DNA of 64,000 bases from Mycolicibacterium gadium. Lineage in GTDB: Bacteria > Actinomycetota > Actinomycetes > Mycobacteriales > Mycobacteriaceae. The stretch covers positions 3,720,001 through 3,784,000 of the forward strand of contig NZ_AP022608.1 in the NCBI RefSeq assembly GCF_010728925.1, written 5' to 3'. Position 1 is the first letter of the stretch. Each line of letters starts with the position of its first letter. The translations under genes and the position numbers were made by a program. This document shows positions 26,580 through 36,831 of the stretch, one piece after another. Under the pieces are notes generated by a model. It was not told the DNA's origin, ran no database searches, and saw only the letters and a list, made by a program, of their open reading frames with translations.

Positions 26580-27746
26580 TCAGCCCAGAATCAACCCGGA
26601 GGTGGGGACACCGGTGCCTGCGGTCACCAACACGTGCTCGACGTCGTCCACCGGGTTCACCGACGTCCCGCGAAGCTGCCGGACACCTTCGGCGATGCCG
26701 TTCATGCCATGGATGTACGCCTCACCGAGCTGACCACCGTGGGTGTTGATCGGCAACCTGCCGCCGATCTCTATCGCGCCGTCCTTGATGTAGTCCTTGG
26801 CCTCACCCGGAGCGCAGAACCCCAGCTCCTCCAGCTGGATGAGCGTGAACGGCGTGAAGTGGTCGTACAGGATCGCGGTCTGGATGTCGGCGGGCGTCAG
26901 CCCGGACTGCTCCCAGAGCTGCCTACCGACCAAGCCCATCTCCGGCAGCCCCAATTCCGACCGGTAGTAGCTTGTCATCGAATACTGATCGGGGCTGGAA
27001 CCCTGCGAGGCCGCCTCGATGACGGCGGGCCGGTGCTTGAGATCCTTGGCCCGCTCAGCAGACGTAATCACAAGCGCCACACCACCATCGGTCTCCTGAC
27101 AGCAGTCAAGCAGCCGCAGCGGCTCGGCAATCCACCGCGAGTTCTGGTGATCCTCGATAGTGATCGGCTTCTCGTAGAAGTACGCCTTCGGATTGTTGGC
27201 GGCGTGCTTACGGTCGGCCACCGAGACGGCGCCGAAGTCCGCGCTGGTCGCACCGGAGTAGTGCATGTAGCGCTGGGCGATCATCGCCACCTGAGCGGCA
27301 GGCGTGGACAGACCGTGCGGATACGAGAACGAATTGTCCACACCGGTGGAGTCGGCGTTCTCCACGAGTCGCATCTGAACCTGGCCGAAGCGCATGCCCG
27401 ACCGCTCGTTGAAGGCCCGGTATGCCACAACGCAATCCGCGACCCCGGTGGCCACCGCGATCGCTGCCTGCTGGACCGTGGCGCACGCCGCGCCACCACC
27501 GTGATGGATCTTGGAGAAGAATTTCAACTCACCGATTCCGGTGGCGCGCGCAATCGACACCTCGGTGTTGGAGTCCATGGTGAAGGTGACCATGCCGTCC
27601 ACATCGGCCGGTGTCAGGCCGGCGTCGTCGAGCGCGTCCAGCACGGCTTCGGACGCCAGCCGCAATTCGCTGCGACCGGAGTTCTTGGAGAAGTCGGTGG
27701 CGCCGATCCCGACGATCGCCGCCTTTCCGGAAAGCTCACCCGGCAT
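26580..27746 (-). CDS. ltp2: Thiolase-fold steroid side-chain aldolase Ltp2
   Basis: 388 residues. A thiolase-superfamily lipid-transfer protein (KIHHGGGAACATVQQAAIAVATG; C-terminal PINTHGGQLGEAYIHGMNG). In M. tuberculosis Ltp2 with the DUF35 part of ChsH2 performs the last retro-aldol cleavage of the cholesterol side chain, releasing propionyl-CoA. Last gene of the operon, sharing one base with the chsH1 stop. Counterpart of Rv3540c. Confidence 0.95.
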   Translation of the reverse strand: MPGELSGKAAIVGIGATDFSKNSGRSELRLASEAVLDALDDAGLTPADVDGMVTFTMDSNTEVSIARATGIGELKFFSKIHHGGGAACATVQQAAIAVATGVADCVVAYRAFNERSGMRFGQVQMRLVENADSTGVDNSFSYPHGLSTPAAQVAMIAQRYMHYSGATSADFGAVSVADRKHAANNPKAYFYEKPITIEDHQNSRWIAEPLRLLDCCQETDGGVALVITSAERAKDLKHRPAVIEAASQGSSPDQYSMTSYYRSELGLPEMGLVGRQLWEQSGLTPADIQTAILYDHFTPFTLIQLEELGFCAPGEAKDYIKDGAIEIGGRLPINTHGGQLGEAYIHGMNGIAEGVRQLRGTSVNPVDDVEHVLVTAGTGVPTSGLILG

Positions 27747-28177
27747 CAGGCATCTCCGATCGTCAACGTCGCGGTGGCGATCACATGATCGCCAAGGCTG
27801 TTGCTACCAGTCACTTTCAGTGAGATCAGGCCGTCCTCGACGGCGGTGACCTCACCTCTGAACGTGACGGTGTCATACGCGTACCACGGCACACCGAGCC
27901 GCAGCCCGATCGTCTTGATGATCGCGTTCGGTCCGGCCCAGTCGGTGATGTAGCGCTGCACGAGGCCGGTATCGGTCAGGATGTTGACGAAGATGTCTTT
28001 GGAACCCTTGGCCTGTGCCTTGTCCCGGTCGTGGTGCACATCCTGATAGTCGCGCGTGGCAATCGCCGTCGACACGATGAACGTCGGATCGCCGTAGAGT
28101 GCGAGCTCGGGCAGCTTCGTGCCCACCTGGATTTCCGGAGCCGCTCCGGCGGCGACATCAGACCCTGTGGCGCTCAC
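27746..28177 (-). CDS. chsH1: MaoC-like enoyl-CoA hydratase subunit ChsH1
   Basis: 143 residues from a GTG that overlaps the chsH2 stop (GTGA); a start ten codons earlier is possible but uncoupled. Hot-dog fold with the catalytic-type block ATRDYQDVHHDRDKAQ. It pairs with the MaoC domain of ChsH2 to hydrate the C22 propenoyl-CoA side chain before Ltp2 cleavage. Counterpart of Rv3541c. Confidence 0.93.
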   Translation of the reverse strand: MSATGSDVAAGAAPEIQVGTKLPELALYGDPTFIVSTAIATRDYQDVHHDRDKAQAKGSKDIFVNILTDTGLVQRYITDWAGPNAIIKTIGLRLGVPWYAYDTVTFRGEVTAVEDGLISLKVTGSNSLGDHVIATATLTIGDA

Positions 28178-29136
28178 TTTGCGGGCTCCCATGCGTAGTT
28201 GGTCCAAGCAGGCCCGGAATCCCCTTCGGGAAAGTCGATATACATTGCGCGGACCGGCAATCCGATCTCCACCTCCGCGGGGTCGACGTTTCGGAGCTCG
28301 CCGAGCATCCGCACACCCTCTTCGAGTTCGACCAATGCGATGACGAAGGGCAGCGTGCGGCCGGGCACCTTCGGGGCGTGGTGCACCACGAAGCTGAACA
28401 CCGTCCCTTTACCGGAGGCGACGACGTGGTCGGTCTCCAGCTCCTTGTCCTGCCAGAGTGCCGGCACGGGTGGATGCTGCAGCGTGCCGTCGCCGCGCTT
28501 CTGGATACGCAACTCGTGCGCGTTGACGCCGTCCCAGAAGAACTTCGTGTCCCGCGACGATGCCGGCCGCATCATCGAGTCGGCGTCCAAGTCATCGGGC
28601 ACCGCGCCGGTCGCAGCGTCCTGATCGGCGGGCCTGAACTTCATGATGCGCCACATCATCTCGGCGACGTCTTCGTCGCCGACCTGCCAGGAGATCCGCT
28701 GGGTGATGAAGAAACCCTCGCCGAGCGCGGTCCGCTTGGGGCCGACGACGTCGGTGAGCTCCGCGGCGACGCTGACCTGCTCACCGGGGCGCAGGTAGCG
28801 GTGATAGGTCTGCTCGCAGTTCGTCGCGACGACGCCGATATACCCTGCGTCGTCGAACAATCCGAGGATCTTGCCCAGCGGATCGTCGTCGGCGCGGTTG
28901 CCGCCCAGCCCCATCATGGTCCAGACCTGGATCATCGCGGGAGGTGCGACGGTGCCCGGATGACCCGCCGCCTTGGCGGCTGCCTCGTCGACGTAGATGG
29001 GGTTGGTGTCCCCCATTGCGTCGAGCCAGTGGTCGATCATCGGCTGGTTCACCGGGTGACGGGCAACCCGCGGCTTGCTCTTGCCCTCGGCCTTGACCCG
29101 CTCGGCGGCCTTCTGGATGTCCTCGACCGCGCTCAC
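28174..29136 (-). CDS. chsH2: ChsH2: MaoC-like hydratase domain fused to DUF35 OB-fold domain
   Basis: 320 residues from GTG 29136, overlapping the fadE29 stop (GTGA). The N-terminal MaoC-like half (about 15-180) pairs with ChsH1. The C-terminal DUF35 half (about 200-315, AHELRIQKRGDG ... FVVHHAPKVPGR) docks Ltp2. The usual zinc cysteines of DUF35 are absent in the rubredoxin-like part. Hydration and aldol cleavage are thus joined in one complex. Counterpart of Rv3542c. Confidence 0.94.
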   Translation of the reverse strand: MSAVEDIQKAAERVKAEGKSKPRVARHPVNQPMIDHWLDAMGDTNPIYVDEAAAKAAGHPGTVAPPAMIQVWTMMGLGGNRADDDPLGKILGLFDDAGYIGVVATNCEQTYHRYLRPGEQVSVAAELTDVVGPKRTALGEGFFITQRISWQVGDEDVAEMMWRIMKFRPADQDAATGAVPDDLDADSMMRPASSRDTKFFWDGVNAHELRIQKRGDGTLQHPPVPALWQDKELETDHVVASGKGTVFSFVVHHAPKVPGRTLPFVIALVELEEGVRMLGELRNVDPAEVEIGLPVRAMYIDFPEGDSGPAWTNYAWEPAK

Positions 29137-30296
29137 CGGGGAACCCTCGGCACCTTCAGTCCGGCCGCCGCGATCATTTCTCGCATCACTTCGTTGACAC
29201 CTCCGCCGAACGTGATCACCAAATTGCGTTTGGTCTGCGAGTCCAGCCACTCGAGCAGTTCTGCGGTTTCCGCATCCGCCGGGTTGCCGTACTTACCGAC
29301 GATCTCCTCGGCGAGCCGGCCGGCATATTGGATCCGCTCGGTGCCGAACACCTTGGTGGCGGCGGCATCTGCGACGTCGATGGTCTCGCCGGAGGCGGCC
29401 ACCTGCCAGTTCAGCAGCTCGTTGATCCGCCACATCGCCTTGAGTTCGCCGAGCGACCGCTTCACGTCGTCGTGATCGAGAGGGGTGTCGCCGTTGGAAC
29501 CGGGCTTCGCGGCCCAGTCGTGTACCCGGTCGTACAGCGAGGCGAATCGCCCTGCCGGACCGAGCATCACGCGTTCGTTGTTCAGCTGCGTCGTGATCAG
29601 GCGCCAGCCGCCGTTCTCCTCGCCGACCAGCATCTCGGCGGGTACCCGGACGTCGTTGTAGTACGTCGCGTTCGTATGGTGAGCGCCGTCGGACAGAATC
29701 ATCGGCGTCCAGCTGTAGCCGGGATCGGTTGTGTCGACGATCAGCATCGAAATGCCCTTGTGCTTGGCGGCTTCCGGGTCGGTACGGCACGCCAGCCATA
29801 CGTAGTCGGCGTCATGTCCACCGGTGGTGAACACCTTCTGGCCGTTGACGATGTATTCGTCGCCCTGCTTGACCGCGGTGGTGCGCAGCGATGCGAGGTC
29901 GGTGCCGGCCTCGGGCTCGGTGTAGCCGATCGCGAAATGGATTTCACCGGCGAGGATGCCGGGAAGGAACTTCTTCTTCTGGAGATCGGTGCCGTACTGC
30001 TGCAGCGTCGGTCCCACGGTCTGCAGGGTGACGGCGGGCAGGGGCACGTCGGCGCGGTGTGCCTCGTTGACGAAGATCGACTGCTCGATGGGGCCGAAGC
30101 CCAGGCCGCCGAATTCCTTGGGCCAGCCGACACCCAGCTTGCCGTCGGAGCCCATCCGCTTGATGATCGCGCGGTAGGCCTTGCCGTGGCGGTCGCTCTC
30201 CATCTCCTTGTGCTCTTCGGGCGAGATGAGGTTCAAAAAGTACTGCCGCAGTTCGGCTTGGAGCTGCTTTTGCTCAGGGGTCAGTTCGATGTACAT
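29133..30296 (-). CDS. fadE29: Acyl-CoA dehydrogenase FadE29 (ChsE2 subunit)
   Basis: 387 residues, full ACAD length: FAIGYTEPEAGTDLASLRT for the FAD region, FTTGGHDADYVWLACRT, and C-terminal FGGGVNEVMREMIA. It works as a heterotetramer with FadE28 to dehydrogenate the three-carbon C22 side-chain CoA ester. I chose ATG 30296 (MYIELTPEQ); an upstream in-frame start lies deep in fadE28. Overlaps fadE28 by 16 bp. Counterpart of Rv3543c. Confidence 0.95.
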   Translation of the reverse strand: MYIELTPEQKQLQAELRQYFLNLISPEEHKEMESDRHGKAYRAIIKRMGSDGKLGVGWPKEFGGLGFGPIEQSIFVNEAHRADVPLPAVTLQTVGPTLQQYGTDLQKKKFLPGILAGEIHFAIGYTEPEAGTDLASLRTTAVKQGDEYIVNGQKVFTTGGHDADYVWLACRTDPEAAKHKGISMLIVDTTDPGYSWTPMILSDGAHHTNATYYNDVRVPAEMLVGEENGGWRLITTQLNNERVMLGPAGRFASLYDRVHDWAAKPGSNGDTPLDHDDVKRSLGELKAMWRINELLNWQVAASGETIDVADAAATKVFGTERIQYAGRLAEEIVGKYGNPADAETAELLEWLDSQTKRNLVITFGGGVNEVMREMIAAAGLKVPRVPR

Positions 30297-31294
30297 TGCG
30301 CTCCCACCAGATCGAGTCGGTGCGACGGGCCGCCAACCAGCCGGGTCAGGTCCTTGACGCCGGAGTAGTAGCGGTCCATCGGATAGTCGATGTCCATTCC
30401 CATCCCACCGTGCAGATGGTGGCACAACTGCATCGCCGGCGGCGCCTCTGAGGCCAGCCAGTAGCCGAGGATGTCGGTGTCGTCGTCGGCGTCCAGCCCT
30501 TCAGAGAGCCGCCACAACACGGAGGTCGCGGCCAAGGTCAGTGTGCGAGAGGCGATGTATACCTCAGCGAGCTGTGCGGCGACGGTTTGGAACGTCGACA
30601 GCGGCTTGCCGAACTGCTCACGGTTGGCCACGTAGTCCGCGGTCAGCCGTAGGGCGCCCGCGACCAGACCCGACGCGAACGCGCCGATGCCCGCCAGCGC
30701 CAGCTGGTTCACCCGCCGCGGCTGCGCACCGTCGAGCACCCCGTCGACCTCGGCATCGGAGAAAGTCACCGAGTACTCGTCGCCGTGGTTGGCGGTCGGC
30801 GTCTTGACCACCTGTACGCCCGCGGCCTTCGGGGAGATCACCGCAACAGCGCCGCCGGCGGTCACGATCAGCCAATCCGCCTGTTCCGCATAGGGAACCG
30901 CGACCTTGACCCCGTTCAGCCTCCCGCCGGAAAGCGAGGTCGCGGGCCGGTCCGGCAGCGGTGCGCCGGGCTCGTTGAGCGCCGCGGAGAGCACGGAGCC
31001 CTTCGGCACCCCAGCGAGGTAGCGATCCTGCTGCTCGTCGGACGCCAGCTCCAGCAGCGGGATCAACCCGAGACCCAGTGTCGCCAGCGCGGGACTCACG
31101 GTGCCGTGTCTGCCGATCTCGATGAGTGCGGTGCCGACCTCGGCGAGGCCCAGGCCGTCGCCACCGAGGCGGTCGGGTACGCCGAAGGCCGTGATGCCGC
31201 CGGACACCAGCGCGTCCCAGCTGTTGTCCCTGCCGAGCGCCGACGTCACCACATCGGCGACAGCCTGCTGTCCTTCGTCCGGACTGAAATCCAC
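30281..31294 (-). CDS. fadE28: Acyl-CoA dehydrogenase FadE28 (ChsE1 subunit)
   Basis: 337 residues, shorter than a classical ACAD, as expected for this subunit of the alpha2beta2 enzyme. The C-terminal half (QFGKPLSTFQTVAAQLAEVYIA; HHLHGGMGMDIDYPMDRYY) is conserved, while the middle FAD block is weak, fitting a complex with one FAD per heterodimer. Lies 24 bp after cyp125. Counterpart of Rv3544c. Confidence 0.94.
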   Translation of the reverse strand: MDFSPDEGQQAVADVVTSALGRDNSWDALVSGGITAFGVPDRLGGDGLGLAEVGTALIEIGRHGTVSPALATLGLGLIPLLELASDEQQDRYLAGVPKGSVLSAALNEPGAPLPDRPATSLSGGRLNGVKVAVPYAEQADWLIVTAGGAVAVISPKAAGVQVVKTPTANHGDEYSVTFSDAEVDGVLDGAQPRRVNQLALAGIGAFASGLVAGALRLTADYVANREQFGKPLSTFQTVAAQLAEVYIASRTLTLAATSVLWRLSEGLDADDDTDILGYWLASEAPPAMQLCHHLHGGMGMDIDYPMDRYYSGVKDLTRLVGGPSHRLDLVGAQCTSN

Positions 31295-31318
31295 CGAATC
31301 CTCCTTGATCCGCGAAAG

Positions 31319-32572
31319 CTACTGTGCGACGGCTGCGCTCTTGCCGGAGTAGTCAACCTGCCAGTGCTTGATGCCGTTCAGCCACCCCGACATCAACCGC
31401 TCGGGCTCCCCGATCGGCTTGAGATCGGGCATTGCGTCGGCCACTGCGTTGAAGATCAGGTTGATGGTCATGCGGGCCAGGTTCGCCCCGATGCAGTAGT
31501 GCGCACCGGTGCCGCCGAAGCCGACGTGCGGGTTCGGATCCCGAAGGATATTGAATTGATGAGGACCTTCGAAGACCTCGTCGTCGAAGTTGGCCGAGCG
31601 GTAGGACATCACCACACGCTCGCCCTTCTTGATCTTCACGCCCGCGAGCTCGGTGTCCTCGAGCGCTGTGCGCTGGAAAGCGGATACCGGTGTGGCCCAG
31701 CGGATGATCTCGTCCGCCGCGGTGGCGGGGCGCTCCTTCTTGTACAGCTCCCACTGATCGGGATGCTGCGAGAACGCGATCATGCCGTGGGTGATCGAGT
31801 TGCGCGTGGTCTCGTTGCCCGCGACCGCGAGCATCACGACGAAGAAGCCGAACTCGTCGTCGGACAGCTTCTCGCCCTCGATGTCGGCCTCGATGAGCTT
31901 GGTGACGATGTCCTCGGTCGGGTTCTTGGCCCTCTCCTCGGCCATCTTCATCGCGTATTGGATCAGCTCGAACGAGGAAATCGCCGGATCGACATCGGCG
32001 TACTCCGGGTCCTCACCGGCGGTCATCTCGTTGGACCAGCGGAACAGCTTGTCGCGGTCGTCCTGCGGTACACCGAGCAGTTCGGCGATCGCCTGCAGCG
32101 GCAGTTCGCACGAGACCTGTTCGACGAAGTCTCCTGAGCCCTCGGCCGCGGCGGTCTCGGCGATCTTCTGGGCACGCGCGCGCAGTTCGTCCTCGAGCCG
32201 ACCGATCGCCCTTGGCGTGAAGCCGCGGGAGATGATCTTGCGCAGCCGGGTGTGCTGTGGCGCGTCCATGTTCAGCAGCACGGCCTTCTGCAGGTCGATG
32301 GCGTCGCGGGTCATGTCCTGCGGCCAGGTCGGGATGGCGCCGTCGGGCGAACTGCCAAAGATGTCGCTGCGCTTCGACACCTCTTTGACGTCGGCGTGCT
32401 TGGTGACAAGCCAGTAGCCCTTGTCTCCGAATCCGCCGGTTCCGCCCGGAACGTCCACCCAGTGGACGGGCTCCGAGGCCCGCAGCTCGGCGAGCTCCTC
32501 CACGGGTAGACGCTCGAGGTTCAGACTCGCGTCGAGGAAGTCGAAGTCTGCGGGAATGTTGTGGGGTGCCAT
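31319..32572 (-). CDS. cyp125: Cytochrome P450 CYP125, sterol C26/27-hydroxylase
   Basis: 417 residues. I-helix motif AGNETTR, ExxR as EIIR, and haem-ligand loop FGGTGAHYCIG with C360. CYP125 oxidises the terminal methyl of cholest-4-en-3-one to the carboxylic acid, starting side-chain breakdown. First gene of the operon leading to ltp2, with a KstR operator 27 bp upstream. Counterpart of Rv3545c. Confidence 0.96.
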   Translation of the reverse strand: MAPHNIPADFDFLDASLNLERLPVEELAELRASEPVHWVDVPGGTGGFGDKGYWLVTKHADVKEVSKRSDIFGSSPDGAIPTWPQDMTRDAIDLQKAVLLNMDAPQHTRLRKIISRGFTPRAIGRLEDELRARAQKIAETAAAEGSGDFVEQVSCELPLQAIAELLGVPQDDRDKLFRWSNEMTAGEDPEYADVDPAISSFELIQYAMKMAEERAKNPTEDIVTKLIEADIEGEKLSDDEFGFFVVMLAVAGNETTRNSITHGMIAFSQHPDQWELYKKERPATAADEIIRWATPVSAFQRTALEDTELAGVKIKKGERVVMSYRSANFDDEVFEGPHQFNILRDPNPHVGFGGTGAHYCIGANLARMTINLIFNAVADAMPDLKPIGEPERLMSGWLNGIKHWQVDYSGKSAAVAQ

Positions 32573-32599
32573 GACCGTGCGCTCCTTTTCAACACAAAT

Positions 32600-32613
32600 T
32601 GCAACGTGTTCTA
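32600..32613 (-). promoter_or_regulatory. KstR operator upstream of cyp125
   Basis: TGCAACGTGTTCTA matches TNNAACNNGTTNNA, 27 bp before the cyp125 ATG on the minus strand. A second site lies 79 bp further along for fadA5. Confidence 0.88.
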
Positions 32614-32678
32614 GTGCCAGTAAAACATGCCTTCTCCGCAGATAAAAGGCAGGTCACCATCCTCGCTTGTCAGAGTAA

Positions 32679-32692
32679 TGAAACGTGTTCTA
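32679..32692 (+). promoter_or_regulatory. KstR operator upstream of fadA5
   Basis: TGAAACGTGTTCTA matches TNNAACNNGTTNNA and ends ten bases before the fadA5 ATG. Little room remains for a ribosome-binding site, as with kstD. Confidence 0.88.
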
Positions 32693-32693
32693 G

Positions 32694-33877
<1,184 letters not shown>

Positions 33878-33878
<1 letters not shown>

Positions 33879-34267
33879 TGTCTGCGGCCCCATCGTCCAC
33901 GGAAGCCCAGCGCATCGCGGCCGCCCAGGCGTACATCGACGCGCTGGTCTCTCACGACGCGGACAAGGTGCCGTTCGCGCCCGGGTGCACGCGTATCGAG
34001 GTGGGGCTCAAGACCGGGTTCTCGGGAGATCACCTGCGCCGCAGCCTGAATCGCGGGTTGCAGTACCGGGTGATCCAGGCGACGACCGTGCCCGAGTTCA
34101 CCGTCGTCGACGGCAACACCATCCGGGCGAAGTTCGATCTCGTGACCAAGCCTTCGCTGTTGGGGCGCAAGGTCGGCGCGCACATCGACGAGACGTTCCA
34201 GATCCCGGCCGACGGCCTGATCCACCACATCCGCGCAGGGATCCGCCCGTTCCTCACCGAGTCCTAA
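33878..34267 (+). CDS. Small NTF2-like protein coupled to fadA5
   Basis: 129 residues. The N-terminal helix (EAQRIAAAQAYIDALVSHDADKV) and following strands are those of SnoaL/NTF2-like alpha+beta barrels; the similarity I see is to DUF8021-type proteins. Catalytic role unknown. It is translationally coupled to fadA5 and 9 bp before ddn, so it belongs to the KstR-controlled operon. M. tuberculosis has no gene here in my recollection. Confidence 0.75.
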
Positions 34268-34735
<468 letters not shown>

Positions 34736-34742
34736 CGACGAT

Positions 34743-34847
34743 GAGCGAAAGCGCTACTGGCCCAGCCTGATCAAGATGTACCCGCCGTATCGGGGATATC
34801 GAGAGGCTGCCGATCGGGTGATTCCGATGGTCGTCTGCGAGCCATGA
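34743..34847 (+). pseudogene. 3' fragment of a second ddn-like gene
   Basis: Read in this frame the DNA encodes ERKRYWPSLIKMYPPYRGYR then EAADRVIPMVVCEP and a stop, aligning with the end of the adjacent ddn product ([18 protein letters not shown] ... [11 protein letters not shown]). Only about 34 codons remain, with no start. It is a degraded tandem duplicate. The C-terminal codons and stop of the TRAP permease gene lie within it on the opposite strand. Confidence 0.75.
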
Positions 34848-36831
34848 CGACGTTCACCGCCGCGGCCACCGCCAACAGGCCCGCACCGACGGCGATCGTC
34901 ACCGGGTTCAGATAGAGCAGCAGCGCGGACGCCGGTACGCACAGCACGCGCTCAGGCCAGCCCGCCCGCCGGATCATCCAGCCGCCGGTGACGACAGCCA
35001 GCGCGGCCACCGCCAGCGCGGCCACCGCGCCCGTCCACACCATGTCGACGAACGATCGCAGCCCGAGCAGACCTTCACCGTTGTCGGTCAAGACGAACGC
35101 GAATGGTACAAGGAATGCGGGCAGGGTGTACTTCCACGTCTGCATCATCGTGGGGATGACGCGACCGCCGGTGATCGCCGACGCCGCCACCGATGCCAGC
35201 GCCGTCGGCGGTGTCACTTCGGAGAGCACCGCGAAGTAGAAGACGAACATCGCCACCGCGGGCGCGGCGACACCGAGGTCCTGCAGCGCGGGCCCGACGA
35301 TCACCCAGCTGATCACGAACGACGCGGTGACCGGCACCGCCAGCCCCAGCACCGAGACCGCCAACGCGGCGAATATCGCCGTGAAAATCAATACGACCGT
35401 TGGGTTTTCAGATATGACGCGGGCGGTGTTGACCAGGATGGAGTTCAGCTGCAGACCGAGTCCCGTGCGCGTGATCATCGCGGCGACAACGCCCGCAGCC
35501 GCGCACACCGCCGCCACCGAGAGCACCCCGCGCACCCCGGTGGCCAGCGCCCGGTAGAGCCGCACCGGGGTCAGCCGGTGTTCGCGGTCGAAATACGACA
35601 GCACGATCTGGACTGCGATGGCGTAGACGACCGCGCGCATCGCCGACACATCCAGCGCGAGGAACACAACGATCATCACCAGCGAGATCAGGTGGTAACC
35701 GAACCTGCCGAGCAGACGCCAGAACGACCCGGCGTCGACATCGACCTCGCGCGTGCCGTACCGCCGCGCGTCGATCTCGACGGCCAGCAGAATGCCCAGG
35801 TAGTACAGAATCGTCGGCACCACCGCCCAGACCAGGACGGTCAGGTACGGCACCCCGAGGTACTCGGCGATGATGAACGCCGCAGCACCGAGCGTCGGCG
35901 GCGACAGGATCGCACCGATGCCCGCGGCGGCCAGCATTCCGCCCGCGTTTTCGCGCGGATACCCGGCGCGGCGCAACACCGGCCACGTCACCGAACCCAA
36001 GCTGACCGTCGTCGCAGTCCCGGATCCGGACACACTGCCCATGAGGAACCCGGCCAGTGTCACCGTCCGTCCCGGGGCCGCCCGCGACCGGCGGAACGCG
36101 GCGAACGAAAGGTCGATGAAGAACTTGCTCGCACCGGACCCCTCGAGCACCGCGCCGTAGATGGTGAACAACACGATGTAGGTCGCCGCGACATCGAGTG
36201 GCACGCCGTACAGTCCCGTCGACTGCATGAACGACGCACTGACGATCTGCACCCAATCCACGCCGGCGTGGGCGATCGCCGCCCCCTGCGGCAGGTACCC
36301 GCCGTAGTAGGCGTAACCCAGAGCAAGCAGGCACACGATGGGCAGCGCCACACCAGTGGTCCGGCGGCACGCCTCCAGGACGAGTAGGACGACGATCGTT
36401 CCGACGACGACGTCGACCATCGCCGGCGTGCTCTGCCTGCTGAGGAACTCGTCGAATCCCCCTCCGCCGTCACCGATTTGGAACGGCAACACGGGGTACA
36501 GGCAGGCCACCAGCGCGGTCACCGCCAGCAGCCAGTCGAACCACGTCGGATTCTGCCGCGGCGCCTCGTCGGTGTTCTCCGACTTGTCCGTCCGGCGGCG
36601 CAACCGCACACCGGATCGGTAACACAACAGCGTGAGCGGAAGGACTGCCGCCAGGAACAGGATCAGCGAAACCTGATTGCCCTGCGCCAGCGGGAAGAAC
36701 ACCTGATACAGCGCGAACAGCCCGATCAGGACACAGCCCACGGTCACCAGGTGGTGTACCCAGCCGGTCAACTGCCGGGCCGGCTTCTCGTCCTCGTAGC
36801 CGGCCGACGCAGCCGCTTCGGTGGAGGTCAG
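34771..36831 (-). CDS. TRAP transporter fused permease (4TM/12TM, TAXI type)
   Basis: About 686 residues. The N-terminal small (DctQ-like) part is followed by a DctM-like large part with GSVSGSGTATTVSLGSVTWPVL and SEVTPPTALASVAASAI, typical of fused TAXI-associated permeases. TTG 36771 is the first conventional start, but the frame continues up to CTG 36831, and the extra residues (TSTEAASAGYEDEKPARQ) look like a genuine N-terminus; CTGA overlaps the stop of the binding-protein gene. The end (stop 34771) runs into the ddn fragment. It imports an organic acid, here perhaps steroid-derived. Confidence 0.85.
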   Translation of the reverse strand: MTSTEAAASAGYEDEKPARQLTGWVHHLVTVGCVLIGLFALYQVFFPLAQGNQVSLILFLAAVLPLTLLCYRSGVRLRRRTDKSENTDEAPRQNPTWFDWLLAVTALVACLYPVLPFQIGDGGGGFDEFLSRQSTPAMVDVVVGTIVVLLVLEACRRTTGVALPIVCLLALGYAYYGGYLPQGAAIAHAGVDWVQIVSASFMQSTGLYGVPLDVAATYIVLFTIYGAVLEGSGASKFFIDLSFAAFRRSRAAPGRTVTLAGFLMGSVSGSGTATTVSLGSVTWPVLRRAGYPRENAGGMLAAAGIGAILSPPTLGAAAFIIAEYLGVPYLTVLVWAVVPTILYYLGILLAVEIDARRYGTREVDVDAGSFWRLLGRFGYHLISLVMIVVFLALDVSAMRAVVYAIAVQIVLSYFDREHRLTPVRLYRALATGVRGVLSVAAVCAAAGVVAAMITRTGLGLQLNSILVNTARVISENPTVVLIFTAIFAALAVSVLGLAVPVTASFVISWVIVGPALQDLGVAAPAVAMFVFYFAVLSEVTPPTALASVAASAITGGRVIPTMMQTWKYTLPAFLVPFAFVLTDNGEGLLGLRSFVDMVWTGAVAALAVAALAVVTGGWMIRRAGWPERVLCVPASALLLYLNPVTIAVGAGLLAVAAAVNVVMARRRPSESPDRQPLDIPDTAGTS

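Noticed and set aside
26508..32137. Several plus-strand open frames of 340-460 codons over the cyp125-ltp2 operon
   Set aside because: All are antisense shadows rich in Arg, His and Gly without domains; the minus-strand genes have full catalytic motifs and tight junctions.
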